Shown piece by piece: positions 49,163-57,334 of a stretch of 64,000 nt of DNA (the stretch's first letter is position 1; every line of letters begins with the position of its first letter). The notes below the pieces were generated by a model. That model was not told the origin of the DNA and did no database searches. It saw only the letters and a program-made list of their open reading frames with translations. A program made the translations under genes and the position numbers. This stretch comes from an uncultured Flavobacteriaceae bacterium (GTDB taxonomy: Bacteria > Bacteroidota > Bacteroidia > Flavobacteriales > Flavobacteriaceae). The stretch lies in NCBI GenBank assembly GCA_905181625.1, contig CAJIYJ010000005.1, positions 124,001 through 188,000 of the forward strand. Direction: 5' to 3'.

Positions 49163-50164
49163 CTAAGGAACTTCAACTTGATTAACTATTTTATTTATAA
49201 TATCTTCAGAAGTGATGTTTTCGGCTTCAGCCTCATAAGTTAAACCAATTCTATGCCTTAGGACATCGTGAATTACAGATCTTACATCTTCTGGAACAAC
49301 ATATCCTCTTCTTCTAATAAAAGCATAACAACGTGAAGCATTTGCTAGATTAATACTTCCTCTTGGTGAAGCTCCAAAATTAATTAATGGCTTAAGCTCT
49401 TTTAATCCGTATTTCTCAGGATACCTTGTTGCAAATACTAAGTTTAAAATATATTTTTCAATTTTTTCGTCCATATATACCATTCTAACGGATTCTTGAG
49501 CCTTAATAATTTCCTTAATACTAACAACAGGCTTGATTTCACCAAAACTGTTATTAATATTTGCTCTAACAATTTGTTGTTCATCCTCAATATTCGGATA
49601 ATCTATAATGGTTTTTAACATAAATCTATCTACTTGAGCTTCAGGAAGGGGATAGGTCCCCTCTTGCTCAACTGGATTCTGAGTTGCCATAACAAGAAAT
49701 GGTGGCTGAAGTTTAAAAGTGGTATCTCCAATGGTCACCTGTTTCTCTTGCATAGATTCTAAAAGGGCAGACTGCACTTTAGCAGGAGCTCTATTTATTT
49801 CGTCTGCTAGTACAAAGTTTGCGAAAATTGGGCCTTTCTTAATAGAAAAGTCATTCTCTTTCATGTTGTAAATCATAGTTCCCACAACATCTGCAGGAAG
49901 TAAATCTGGTGTAAACTGAATACGACTAAAACTGCCTTTAACAGCTTTGCTTAGTGAATTTATAGCCAGCGTTTTAGCAAGTCCAGGAACTCCTTCTAAA
50001 AGAATGTGTCCTTGCCCTAAAAGCCCTATCAAAAGCCTTTCTATCATGTGTCTTTGACCAATAATAACTTTGTTGATTTCTAACACTAAAAGGTCTATAA
50101 ACGCACTTTCTTTTTGAATTTTTTCATTGATTTCTTTAATATCAATATTTTTATTATTCTCCAT
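49163..50164 (-). CDS. MoxR-type AAA+ ATPase
   Basis: 333 aa. Walker A GVPGLAKT (about 58), Walker B FVLADEINRAP (about 118), sensor MATQNPVEQEGTYPLPEAQ with the MoxR-specific extension, and a C-terminal helical lid. Acts as chaperone-like activator of VWA proteins, here the DUF58 and Bat proteins that follow. First gene of the eight-gene operon. Confidence 0.94.
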   Translation of the reverse strand: MENNKNIDIKEINEKIQKESAFIDLLVLEINKVIIGQRHMIERLLIGLLGQGHILLEGVPGLAKTLAINSLSKAVKGSFSRIQFTPDLLPADVVGTMIYNMKENDFSIKKGPIFANFVLADEINRAPAKVQSALLESMQEKQVTIGDTTFKLQPPFLVMATQNPVEQEGTYPLPEAQVDRFMLKTIIDYPNIEDEQQIVRANINNSFGEIKPVVSIKEIIKAQESVRMVYMDEKIEKYILNLVFATRYPEKYGLKELKPLINFGASPRGSINLANASRCYAFIRRRGYVVPEDVRSVIHDVLRHRIGLTYEAEAENITSEDIINKIVNQVEVP

Positions 50165-50211
50165 TTAAATTAATTATATATTATAAAATTACTCATTAAA
50201 CTAAGGGGGTG

Positions 50212-50241
50212 CAATTTGAATAAAAAAAATCATTCAAATTG
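50212..50241. other. Inverted repeat between nadD and moxR
   Basis: Perfect 10-bp arms CAATTTGAAT / ATTCAAATTG around a 10-base A-rich loop. No T-run follows on the minus strand, so it is not a classical terminator; it may protect the nadD transcript end or be an operator for moxR. The rest of the 109-base gap has nothing clear. Confidence 0.4.
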
Positions 50242-50273
50242 TTAATAATTGGTTAAATATTAGATGAAACTAA

Positions 50274-50840
50274 TTAAGGTTTTGTTAAAATTTCTAATAT
50301 TTCTTTGGGGACTAAATGATTTATTGATTCATTTTTTGATTTTTTCTCTCTTATTTTAGTTGACGAAATGTCCATTACAGGAGCATTATACAGCTTTACG
50401 TTTGGATGTTCTAATAGCGAATTAGATAAGTTTGACATACTTTTTCTAGGGTAAACACATACCTGAAGTTTCAAGATGTTTTCATAATTTTTCCATAAGT
50501 GCAAAGAATTTAAATTATCTTCTCCTAACAGAATGAAAAAATTAACATTAGTGTTTTTATTCACTAAATAATCTAAGGTGTCTGCAGTATAGTTTGGAGA
50601 AGGCAAGTTAAATTCAATATCTACGCATTTTATTTTTTCATTAAAGTCACAATAATGAGATACTATTTCTAATCTTTTATTTGCATCGGAAATATTATCC
50701 TGGTTCTTAAAAGGATTTTGGGGAGTAACTACCAGCCAAAGTTCATCTAGATTAAGCTTAGATATAAAATAGTTAGAGATTGCGACATGCCCATTATGTA
50801 AGGGGTCAAAGGTTCCAAAAAACAAGCCTATACGATTCAT
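50274..50840 (-). CDS. nadD: Nicotinate-nucleotide adenylyltransferase
   Basis: 188 aa; makes deamido-NAD from NaMN and ATP. Nucleotidyltransferase motif GLFFGTFDPLHNGH at the N-terminus and ISSTKIREK at the C-terminus. Its ATG shares one base with the gmk stop, so translation is coupled. Confidence 0.95.
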   Translation of the reverse strand: MNRIGLFFGTFDPLHNGHVAISNYFISKLNLDELWLVVTPQNPFKNQDNISDANKRLEIVSHYCDFNEKIKCVDIEFNLPSPNYTADTLDYLVNKNTNVNFFILLGEDNLNSLHLWKNYENILKLQVCVYPRKSMSNLSNSLLEHPNVKLYNAPVMDISSTKIREKKSKNESINHLVPKEILEILTKP

Positions 50841-51412
50841 TAGATATTTAGAAATTGATTAACTATTTGATAAGATCTCTCTATTGCCATATTTAAATCA
50901 TCATTAACAAGAATAATGTCAAAGTTATTTTTCTTTTTTAGCTCATGTTTTGCTTTCTCTAATCTTAATTTAATTGAATGATCTGAATCTTTTGCTCTTG
51001 ATTTTAGCCTTATTCCTAACTCATCAATACTTGGGGGCTTAACGAATATAGATAAAGCACTTTCTTTAAATAAATTTTTAAGTTTTATACCTCCCTCTAC
51101 ATCAACATCGAATATCACATTATGTGTACTTAAAAGCTTTTCTAATTCTTTTTTAAGAGTTCCATAATAGGTTCCCTTATAAACTTCTTCATATTCAAAC
51201 AGACCTTCTGAATCTATAAGTTTTTCAAACATATCTTTTGAAATATAAAAATAATCTATCCCCTCCTTTTCTCCTGCTCTTTTCTTTCTTGTGGTAGCAG
51301 AAATTGAAAAGCAAAGATTCAATTCACTGTTCTTAAGTAAACTTTTCACTAAAGTAGTTTTTCCACTTCCAGACGGCGCTGAAAAAATTATACACTTCCC
51401 CTTATTAATCAT
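50840..51412 (-). CDS. gmk: Guanylate kinase
   Basis: 190 aa; phosphorylates GMP to GDP. P-loop APSGSGKTTLVKSL at the N-terminus, SATTRKKRAGEKEGIDYFY (GMP-binding) and VDVEGGIKLK. Complete. ATGA overlap with yicC, a gene order common in bacteria. Confidence 0.97.
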   Translation of the reverse strand: MINKGKCIIFSAPSGSGKTTLVKSLLKNSELNLCFSISATTRKKRAGEKEGIDYFYISKDMFEKLIDSEGLFEYEEVYKGTYYGTLKKELEKLLSTHNVIFDVDVEGGIKLKNLFKESALSIFVKPPSIDELGIRLKSRAKDSDHSIKLRLEKAKHELKKKNNFDIILVNDDLNMAIERSYQIVNQFLNI

Positions 51413-52269
51413 AACACATTAAGTAATTGCTCTTTAATTTTTTCTAAATCATTTTTCATTTCAACAACCGTTTGTTGCATTAGCAGATGATTTGATTTTG
51501 AACCAATAGTGTTAATTTCTCTACCGATTTCTTGACCCACAAATGCAAGTTTTTTTCCTTTTTCAACAGTTGACTCATTAATTATTTTTTTAAAAAAAAC
51601 AAGATGATTTTCAAGCCTAATTACCTCTTCGTTAATGTCATATTTTTCCAAATAATATATTAATTCTTGTTCAAATCTATTTTTATCAAATTCGACTTTA
51701 AGCTCTTCTAAGCTTTGTTTAATTTTTCTCTTTACACTCTCTATTCTTTCTGGTGAATAAGTTTTAATTTTTTCTATTTTATTATCAATTGAATTTATAT
51801 TATTTAATAAATCTAACTCCATTGATTTTCCTTCTTGAATTCTAAAATCAATTAATTCTTTTACTGCTTTTTTAATTAATTCTTTGATTTTATCTGTAAA
51901 CTTCTCATCAAGATCAGAGCGGTTGTTTTCGATAGAATTCGGAAGGGTAACTGCAATTTTTAAAAATTCTGTGCCAACTCCAGTTGTTATCTTTTGTAAA
52001 TCTTTAATGTAAGATTTAATCACATCATGGTTTAAATTAGAACTAAAATTATTTTCTGAAATTTTAAAATTAATTTTAAAATCAACCTTTCCTCTTTTTA
52101 AAGAATTAGTCAAGACTGACCTTATGTCATTCTCAATATTTCTAAATATTGGGTTTAAATTATAGTTAAGATCTAGATTTTTACTGTTTAGGGATTTAAT
52201 CTCTAAAGATATTTTTCCAAAGTTAGAATCTATGGAAGCATTTCCAAAACCAGTCATTGATTGTATCAT
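51409..52269 (-). CDS. YicC-family endoribonuclease-like protein
   Basis: 286 aa. Conserved N-terminus MIQSMTGFGNAS and C-terminus FVGQEIGREINTIGSKSNH with VVEMKNDLEKIKEQLLNV are diagnostic of YicC proteins, some of which cleave RNA as a clamp-shaped hexamer. First gene of yicC-gmk-nadD. Confidence 0.92.
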   Translation of the reverse strand: MIQSMTGFGNASIDSNFGKISLEIKSLNSKNLDLNYNLNPIFRNIENDIRSVLTNSLKRGKVDFKINFKISENNFSSNLNHDVIKSYIKDLQKITTGVGTEFLKIAVTLPNSIENNRSDLDEKFTDKIKELIKKAVKELIDFRIQEGKSMELDLLNNINSIDNKIEKIKTYSPERIESVKRKIKQSLEELKVEFDKNRFEQELIYYLEKYDINEEVIRLENHLVFFKKIINESTVEKGKKLAFVGQEIGREINTIGSKSNHLLMQQTVVEMKNDLEKIKEQLLNVL

Positions 52270-52297
52270 GCTGTCAAAGTTACAAAAAACTGACTCT

Positions 52298-53041
52298 TTA
52301 ATCGGCTATTTTTCTAATCCAAATATTTCTAAAGGATAGAGGCAAGGAAGGATGATCTTGAAGAACTAATGGCATGTTTTGGTGTGAGTTATATTTTGGC
52401 AAACCAACATTTGTGGTGGCTCCTTGAACCTCCACATGATTTTGTATTAATACTCCATTTTGAAATACAGTAAAAAAGGCTGGTTTAATTAATTTTTTTT
52501 TGTCAAATACTGGGGCATTGAAAATTATATCATAAGATTGCCACTCACCGGGTTTTTTACTTGAATTTACCATTGGGGAGTATTGTTTGTAAATAGATCC
52601 TGCTTGTCCATTGACATATGTCGGATTTTGATAACTGTCTAAAATTTGTAGTTCGTATTGTTGCTGTAAAAACACCCCACTATTTGAATTGTATTGCGGT
52701 TTTTTATCCCTAATTCCTTTGCTTGTTTTCCATTCAACATGTAACTGTACGGACCCATATGATTCTTTAGTTTTAATTCCGCCTGTCCCATTTACAACCG
52801 TCATAGAGCCGTCACTGTTAATTTTCCATTTAGGGGTTTCATTTGAATATTGGGTTACCCAATTAGAAAAATCTTTGCCGTCAAAAAGAACTGTCGCATC
52901 ACTAGGAGCTTCTTTAAAGCCGTTGGCACCTACTCTAATAGGAACAGGGTTCCAAATTTCCGTTGGTGTGGACTCATCTTGAGAAAAACTTAAAAAAATA
53001 TTGATTAAAAAAATAATCGAAACTAGCTTGTTGACAGACAT
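52298..53041 (-). CDS. DUF1080 (3-keto-disaccharide hydrolase-like) secreted protein
   Basis: 247 aa. Signal peptide ending LSFSQD, then a concanavalin-like jelly-roll fold: ATVLFDGKDFSNWV, GSVQLHVEWKTS, NSGVFLQQQYELQILDS, PLSFRNIWIRKI. These match DUF1080, some of whose members hydrolyse 3-keto-glycosides in the periplasm. It follows the cytochrome c gene by 9 bases, as often seen where oxidised sugars are handled. The exact substrate is not known. Confidence 0.88.
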   Translation of the reverse strand: MSVNKLVSIIFLINIFLSFSQDESTPTEIWNPVPIRVGANGFKEAPSDATVLFDGKDFSNWVTQYSNETPKWKINSDGSMTVVNGTGGIKTKESYGSVQLHVEWKTSKGIRDKKPQYNSNSGVFLQQQYELQILDSYQNPTYVNGQAGSIYKQYSPMVNSSKKPGEWQSYDIIFNAPVFDKKKLIKPAFFTVFQNGVLIQNHVEVQGATTNVGLPKYNSHQNMPLVLQDHPSLPLSFRNIWIRKIAD

Positions 53042-53050
53042 GATTTTTTA

Positions 53051-53533
53051 TTAAAGTGTTCTAAAATATTCTGATAAAGCACGCGCTTGATCTTCAGTTA
53101 TATTTTGATTTAGCATCATTATATTATTATACTCTTTTAGAAGTGCTTTAGCTGTAGGATCCTTTTTTAACATTTCATCAGGATTTAAAATAATATTCAT
53201 AACCCATTCTGGACTTCTTCTTTCGTAAATTCCTTTCATTGGCGGTCCAATTAATCTCCTATTAGCGTTGTGACATGCAGTACACTTAGAGTTAAAGATG
53301 TTTTTACCGTTCTCTACTAAACTAAGATCTGTTTTTTCAGAAAAAATAATTTTTTTAATAGGACCAATTCCTTTATTATTTAAGTCAATAGGAGTTTGTC
53401 GAACTTCTTTTGCAACAACTTCAGATGGAGATTGAGTTCTTTGATAAGTTAACTTTTTAGGTGCTTTTTTGTCATTACCACAGCCTAAAATTAATATTAT
53501 AAAAAAAGAAAAAAAGAATTGGTTTATTTTCAT
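53051..53533 (-). CDS. Cytochrome c class I lipoprotein
   Basis: 160 aa. The ATG at 53533 gives MKINQFFFSFFIILILGC with a lipobox Cys18; the longer frame from 53575 would hide this signal. The heme motif CTACH is at about residue 84 and the distal Met is probably in NNIMMLNQNIT. A small electron carrier on the periplasmic face, probably working with the DUF1080 product or a terminal oxidase. Confidence 0.88.
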   Translation of the reverse strand: MKINQFFFSFFIILILGCGNDKKAPKKLTYQRTQSPSEVVAKEVRQTPIDLNNKGIGPIKKIIFSEKTDLSLVENGKNIFNSKCTACHNANRRLIGPPMKGIYERRSPEWVMNIILNPDEMLKKDPTAKALLKEYNNIMMLNQNITEDQARALSEYFRTL

Positions 53534-53594
53534 TGTTAAAAGTTTATTTAAAAATACAAAACACATCAATAACACCTGTTTTATTTAGCTTAAC

Positions 53595-53951
53595 TTATAG
53601 TTTCTCTAGTTCAATTTTGGCTTTTAAAACAGTTTCTTTAGAGTTTCCAATAAAAAGCTTGTTGCCAATAATCAATATTGGCCTTTTCAAAAAACTATAA
53701 TGCTTTAAAATCAGCTCTTTATAAGTGTTTTCAGTTATCTTTTTTGTTTCTTTTTTTACTTCTCTAAACAGTAATGCTCTTTTGTTAAATATATTTTCAT
53801 AGTTTTTAGAAATCAAATACACTGCTTCAAGTCCTTTTGAGTTTATAGGATTTTTTTTAACGTCTATAAGCTTAATAGACTTATTTAATTTCCATGAATT
53901 AATAATTTTTTTACAGGTGGAGCAAGTAGATAAATAATATAATTTGTTCAT
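53595..53951 (-). CDS. ArsC/Spx-like thioredoxin-fold protein
   Basis: 118 aa with an N-terminal CxxC in YLSTCSTCKK and the late RPILIIGNKLFIGN motif (Arg-Pro) of the ArsC family. Arsenate reductases of this class use one Cys and three Arg, which are not clearly all present, so a redox or Spx-like role is equally possible. Confidence 0.78.
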   Translation of the reverse strand: MNKLYYLSTCSTCKKIINSWKLNKSIKLIDVKKNPINSKGLEAVYLISKNYENIFNKRALLFREVKKETKKITENTYKELILKHYSFLKRPILIIGNKLFIGNSKETVLKAKIELEKL

Positions 53952-53987
53952 TTAAATATAAAACTATAAGATTATTTTAAGATAATA

Positions 53988-53995
53988 TATCTTTG
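53988..53995 (+). promoter_or_regulatory. -7 promoter element of the sulfur amino acid enzyme gene
   Basis: TATCTTTG matches TAnnTTTG, 19 bases before the ATG at 54015. No clear -33 element. Confidence 0.5.
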
Positions 53996-54014
53996 ACCTA
54001 TTAATTTATAATAA

Positions 54015-55169
54015 ATGTCTAAAAAAGAAATGAAATTCAACACTAAAACCATTCATGGGGGACAAATTACTGAAAAAGGCTATGGTGCGGTCATGCCTCC
54101 CATTTATCAAACCTCTACCTATTCACAGTCGAGCCCAGGTAAACATCAAGGATATGAATATAGCAGAACTCATAATCCAACGCGACATGCTTTGGAAAGT
54201 TCGTTAGCAAGTATCGAAAATGGTCAATTTGGTTTAGCATTCGGTTCTGGTTTAGCAGCTATAGATGCTGTTTTAAAATTATTTAAACCAGGAGATGAAA
54301 TTATTTCTACCAACGATTTATATGGGGGTTCATACAGACTATTTACTAAAATTTTTGAAAAATATGGTCTTAAATTTCATTTTACTGATATGCAAAATGT
54401 TAATAATGTTGAAGCCTTAATAAATGTGAAAACACAAATGATTTGGATTGAAAGCCCTACTAACCCAATGATGAGTATAGTTGACATCAAAGCGCTAAGC
54501 AAAATAGCTAAGGCTAATGAAATCCTGTTAGCTGTAGATAATACTTTTGCAACTCCCTTTTTACAAAAACCTTTAGATTTAGGAGCTGACATTGTGATGC
54601 ATTCTGCAACAAAATATTTAGCAGGACATAGCGATGTCATATTAGGAGCTTTAGTTACCGATAATAAGAAAATCTCAGATCAACTTTATTTTATTCAAAA
54701 TGCAAGTGGTGCCATTTGTGGTCCAATGGACAGTTTTTTAGCCTTGAGGGGGATTAAAACTCTCCACGTAAGGATGGCTAGGCATTGTGAAAATGCAAAA
54801 AAAATTGCCTTTTTTTTAGAGTCTCATACAAAAATTGAAAAAGTATTTTGGCCTGGCTTTAAGTCTCACCCAAATCACGAAATAGCAAAAAATCAAATGA
54901 CTGATTTTGGTGCAATGATTTCATTCACAACAAAAGGCAATAATTATGAGCAAGCAATACGTGTTGTTGAAAATTTAAAAATATTCACCCTTGCCGAATC
55001 GCTAGGAGGCGTAGAAAGTCTTGCTGGACACCCTGCTTCAATGACTCATGCCTCAATCCCTAAAGATCAAAGAGAGCTGTCTGGAGTTATAGACTCCTTA
55101 ATAAGGCTTAGTGTTGGGATTGAGGATGCTGAAGATTTAATTGAAGATTTAAAACAAGCTATAGGCTAA
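54015..55169 (+). CDS. Cystathionine gamma-synthase/lyase family PLP enzyme
   Basis: 384 aa fold-type I PLP enzyme of transsulfuration. KTIHGGQITEKGYGAVMPPI, the phosphate-binding YEYSRTHNPTR, the PLP Asp in LLAVDNTFATP, the PLP Lys in MHSATKYLAGHSDVI, and SLGGVESLAGHPASMTH. Synthase (MetB) and lyase (MetC/Cth) cannot be separated confidently by eye; gene context gives no help. Confidence 0.93.
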   Translation: MSKKEMKFNTKTIHGGQITEKGYGAVMPPIYQTSTYSQSSPGKHQGYEYSRTHNPTRHALESSLASIENGQFGLAFGSGLAAIDAVLKLFKPGDEIISTNDLYGGSYRLFTKIFEKYGLKFHFTDMQNVNNVEALINVKTQMIWIESPTNPMMSIVDIKALSKIAKANEILLAVDNTFATPFLQKPLDLGADIVMHSATKYLAGHSDVILGALVTDNKKISDQLYFIQNASGAICGPMDSFLALRGIKTLHVRMARHCENAKKIAFFLESHTKIEKVFWPGFKSHPNHEIAKNQMTDFGAMISFTTKGNNYEQAIRVVENLKIFTLAESLGGVESLAGHPASMTHASIPKDQRELSGVIDSLIRLSVGIEDAEDLIEDLKQAIG

Positions 55170-55237
55170 CATTGCATATATTTAAGTTAATTGTTTTAAA
55201 TTTAAAATAGTATTTATAAATTTTAATTCGTTTTATT

Positions 55238-56578
55238 ATGAAAAAAGATATTGAAAATTTTATAGCTGAAATTGATAAAAAAAATTCTCAAGAGCCTGAA
55301 TTTATGCAGGCAGTTAGAGAGGTTGCAGAAACGGTTATTCCTTACATTGTCTCAAAAAAAATATATCACGGAAAAAATATTCTAATGAGAATGGTTGAGC
55401 CTGAAAGAGTTCTTATGTTTAGAGTGGCTTGGGTTGACGACAAAGGAGAGATTAGAGTGAATAGAGGCTACAGAGTACAAATGAGTTCTGCTATTGGACC
55501 ATATAAAGGGGGTTTAAGATTTCATCCTTCGGTAAACTTAAGCATCTTAAAGTTTTTAGCTTTTGAGCAAGTTTTTAAAAATAGTTTAACCACTCTTCCA
55601 ATGGGGGCAGGAAAAGGTGGATCAGATTTCGATCCAAAGGGCAAAAGTGACGGTGAAACAATGAGATTTTGCCAAGGATTTATGACGGAACTTTATAGGT
55701 ATATTGGTCCTAATACCGATGTTCCTGCTGGGGACATTGGGGTTGGCGGAAGAGAAATAGGTTATATGTTTGGTCAATATAAAAAATTAAAAAAAGAATT
55801 TACTGGAGTTCTTACTGGAAAAGGGCTTTCATGGGGAGGTTCATTAATAAGACCTGAGGCTACTGGATATGGGACTGTTTATTTTGCTGAAAACATGCTC
55901 AATCATGTGAATAACACTATTAAAGGGAAAACAGTCGTAATTTCTGGATCCGGAAATGTTGCGCAGTACGCAGCTGAAAAATGCATTCAACTTTCAGCTA
56001 AAGTAATTTCTTTATCTGATTCGTCAGGTTCAATTTATGATTCTGATGGGATTAGTCAAGAAAAATTAGAGTTTGTTATGGACCTGAAGAACAATAAAAG
56101 AGGAAGAATTCATGAGTATGTAAAAAAATATCCTAACGCAAAATTTTTCGAAAAAGAAACACCTTGGAATTTTGTGTGCGACGTTGCCTTACCTTGCGCT
56201 ACACAAAACGAATTAAAATTAAAAGATGCTGAAATTTTGATAAAAAATGGATGTATATGTGTTAGCGAAGGAGCCAATATGCCTTGTGAGCCCGAAGCTA
56301 TTGCTGTTTTTAAAGCTCATAAGATACTGTATGCTCCAGGGAAAGCTTCAAATGCAGGTGGAGTTGCTGTTTCAGGACTTGAAATGGCTCAAAATTCTCT
56401 AAGATACAGTTGGTCAAGAGAAGAAGTAGATAATAAATTGAAAGGGATAATGAAAGATATTCATAACTCATGCTTAACTCATGGTGATGAAAATGGGTAT
56501 GTTAATTATGAGAAAGGTGCAAATATTGCCGGTTTTATAAAAGTAGCTGACGCCATGTTAGCGCAAGGTGTCGTCTAA
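55238..56578 (+). CDS. gdhA: Glutamate dehydrogenase, NADP-type
   Basis: 446 aa, the hexameric bacterial length. Substrate region RGYRVQMSSAIGPYKGGLRF, catalytic Lys in PMGAGKGGSDFDPKGKS, VPAGDIGVGGREIGYMFG, and Rossmann motif VVISGSGNVAQYAAEK. It assimilates ammonium into glutamate. No clear promoter motif in the 68-base gap before it. Confidence 0.97.
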   Translation: MKKDIENFIAEIDKKNSQEPEFMQAVREVAETVIPYIVSKKIYHGKNILMRMVEPERVLMFRVAWVDDKGEIRVNRGYRVQMSSAIGPYKGGLRFHPSVNLSILKFLAFEQVFKNSLTTLPMGAGKGGSDFDPKGKSDGETMRFCQGFMTELYRYIGPNTDVPAGDIGVGGREIGYMFGQYKKLKKEFTGVLTGKGLSWGGSLIRPEATGYGTVYFAENMLNHVNNTIKGKTVVISGSGNVAQYAAEKCIQLSAKVISLSDSSGSIYDSDGISQEKLEFVMDLKNNKRGRIHEYVKKYPNAKFFEKETPWNFVCDVALPCATQNELKLKDAEILIKNGCICVSEGANMPCEPEAIAVFKAHKILYAPGKASNAGGVAVSGLEMAQNSLRYSWSREEVDNKLKGIMKDIHNSCLTHGDENGYVNYEKGANIAGFIKVADAMLAQGVV

Positions 56579-56611
56579 TATATGTTTTTAATTTAACCCA
56601 ATTCTCTCCAC

Positions 56612-57334
56612 ATGCTAGTCTCGACTGAAGCTATAGTTTTAAGCTATTTAAAGTATTCTGAAACTAGTATAATTGTTAAATGTTTCACTCAATCTGACGG
56701 ATTAAAATCTTATTTAATTAAAGGGATTAGATCTGTAAAAAAAAAAACAATAAATATTGGATTTTTTCAACCGCTAACAATTCTTGAGATTGATGCTAAT
56801 CATAGAAATAAAGGGACTCTTGAAAGTATTCGTTCAGTCAAAATAATAGAACCCTACAAAACTATTCATGTTGATGTTTTAAAAAACACCATAGTATTGT
56901 TTCTTTCCGAAATCTTATCTAAAAGTATTCTAGAAGAAGAAGAAAACAAATCTTTTTATGACTTTATAAAAACATCTTTGATATGGTTAGACTCCTCAGA
57001 AAATTTTGTGAATTTTCATATTCAATTTATTACTAAATTGTTGAAACATTTAGGAGTTTCTCCTGATATATCCCTCATCACACTTAGTAGTTTTGACATC
57101 ATAAATGGTGTTTTTTGCAGGCCTTCCAAATCGCTATATTGTATTCAAGGAAGTGTAGTTAATCATTTTAAAGAGTTTTTAGGCACAGATTTTGATGCAA
57201 TACTGTCAAATATCGACTCTTCACACAAAAGAAAAGAATTATTAGAGTTTTTAATGAAATATATGCAATTCCATTTACCAGAGTTTAAAAGACCTTTATC
57301 CCTTAATATTATGTATGATCTTTTTAAAAAGTAA
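56612..57334 (+). CDS. recO: DNA repair protein RecO
   Basis: 240 aa; mediates RecA loading with RecR. N-terminal OB fold (STEAIVLSYLKYSETSIIVK, YLIKGIRSVKKK) and a helical C-terminal part; zinc cysteines are not evident, as in other Bacteroidota. Its end overlaps the next gene by 20 bases. Confidence 0.92.
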   Translation: MLVSTEAIVLSYLKYSETSIIVKCFTQSDGLKSYLIKGIRSVKKKTINIGFFQPLTILEIDANHRNKGTLESIRSVKIIEPYKTIHVDVLKNTIVLFLSEILSKSILEEEENKSFYDFIKTSLIWLDSSENFVNFHIQFITKLLKHLGVSPDISLITLSSFDIINGVFCRPSKSLYCIQGSVVNHFKEFLGTDFDAILSNIDSSHKRKELLEFLMKYMQFHLPEFKRPLSLNIMYDLFKK

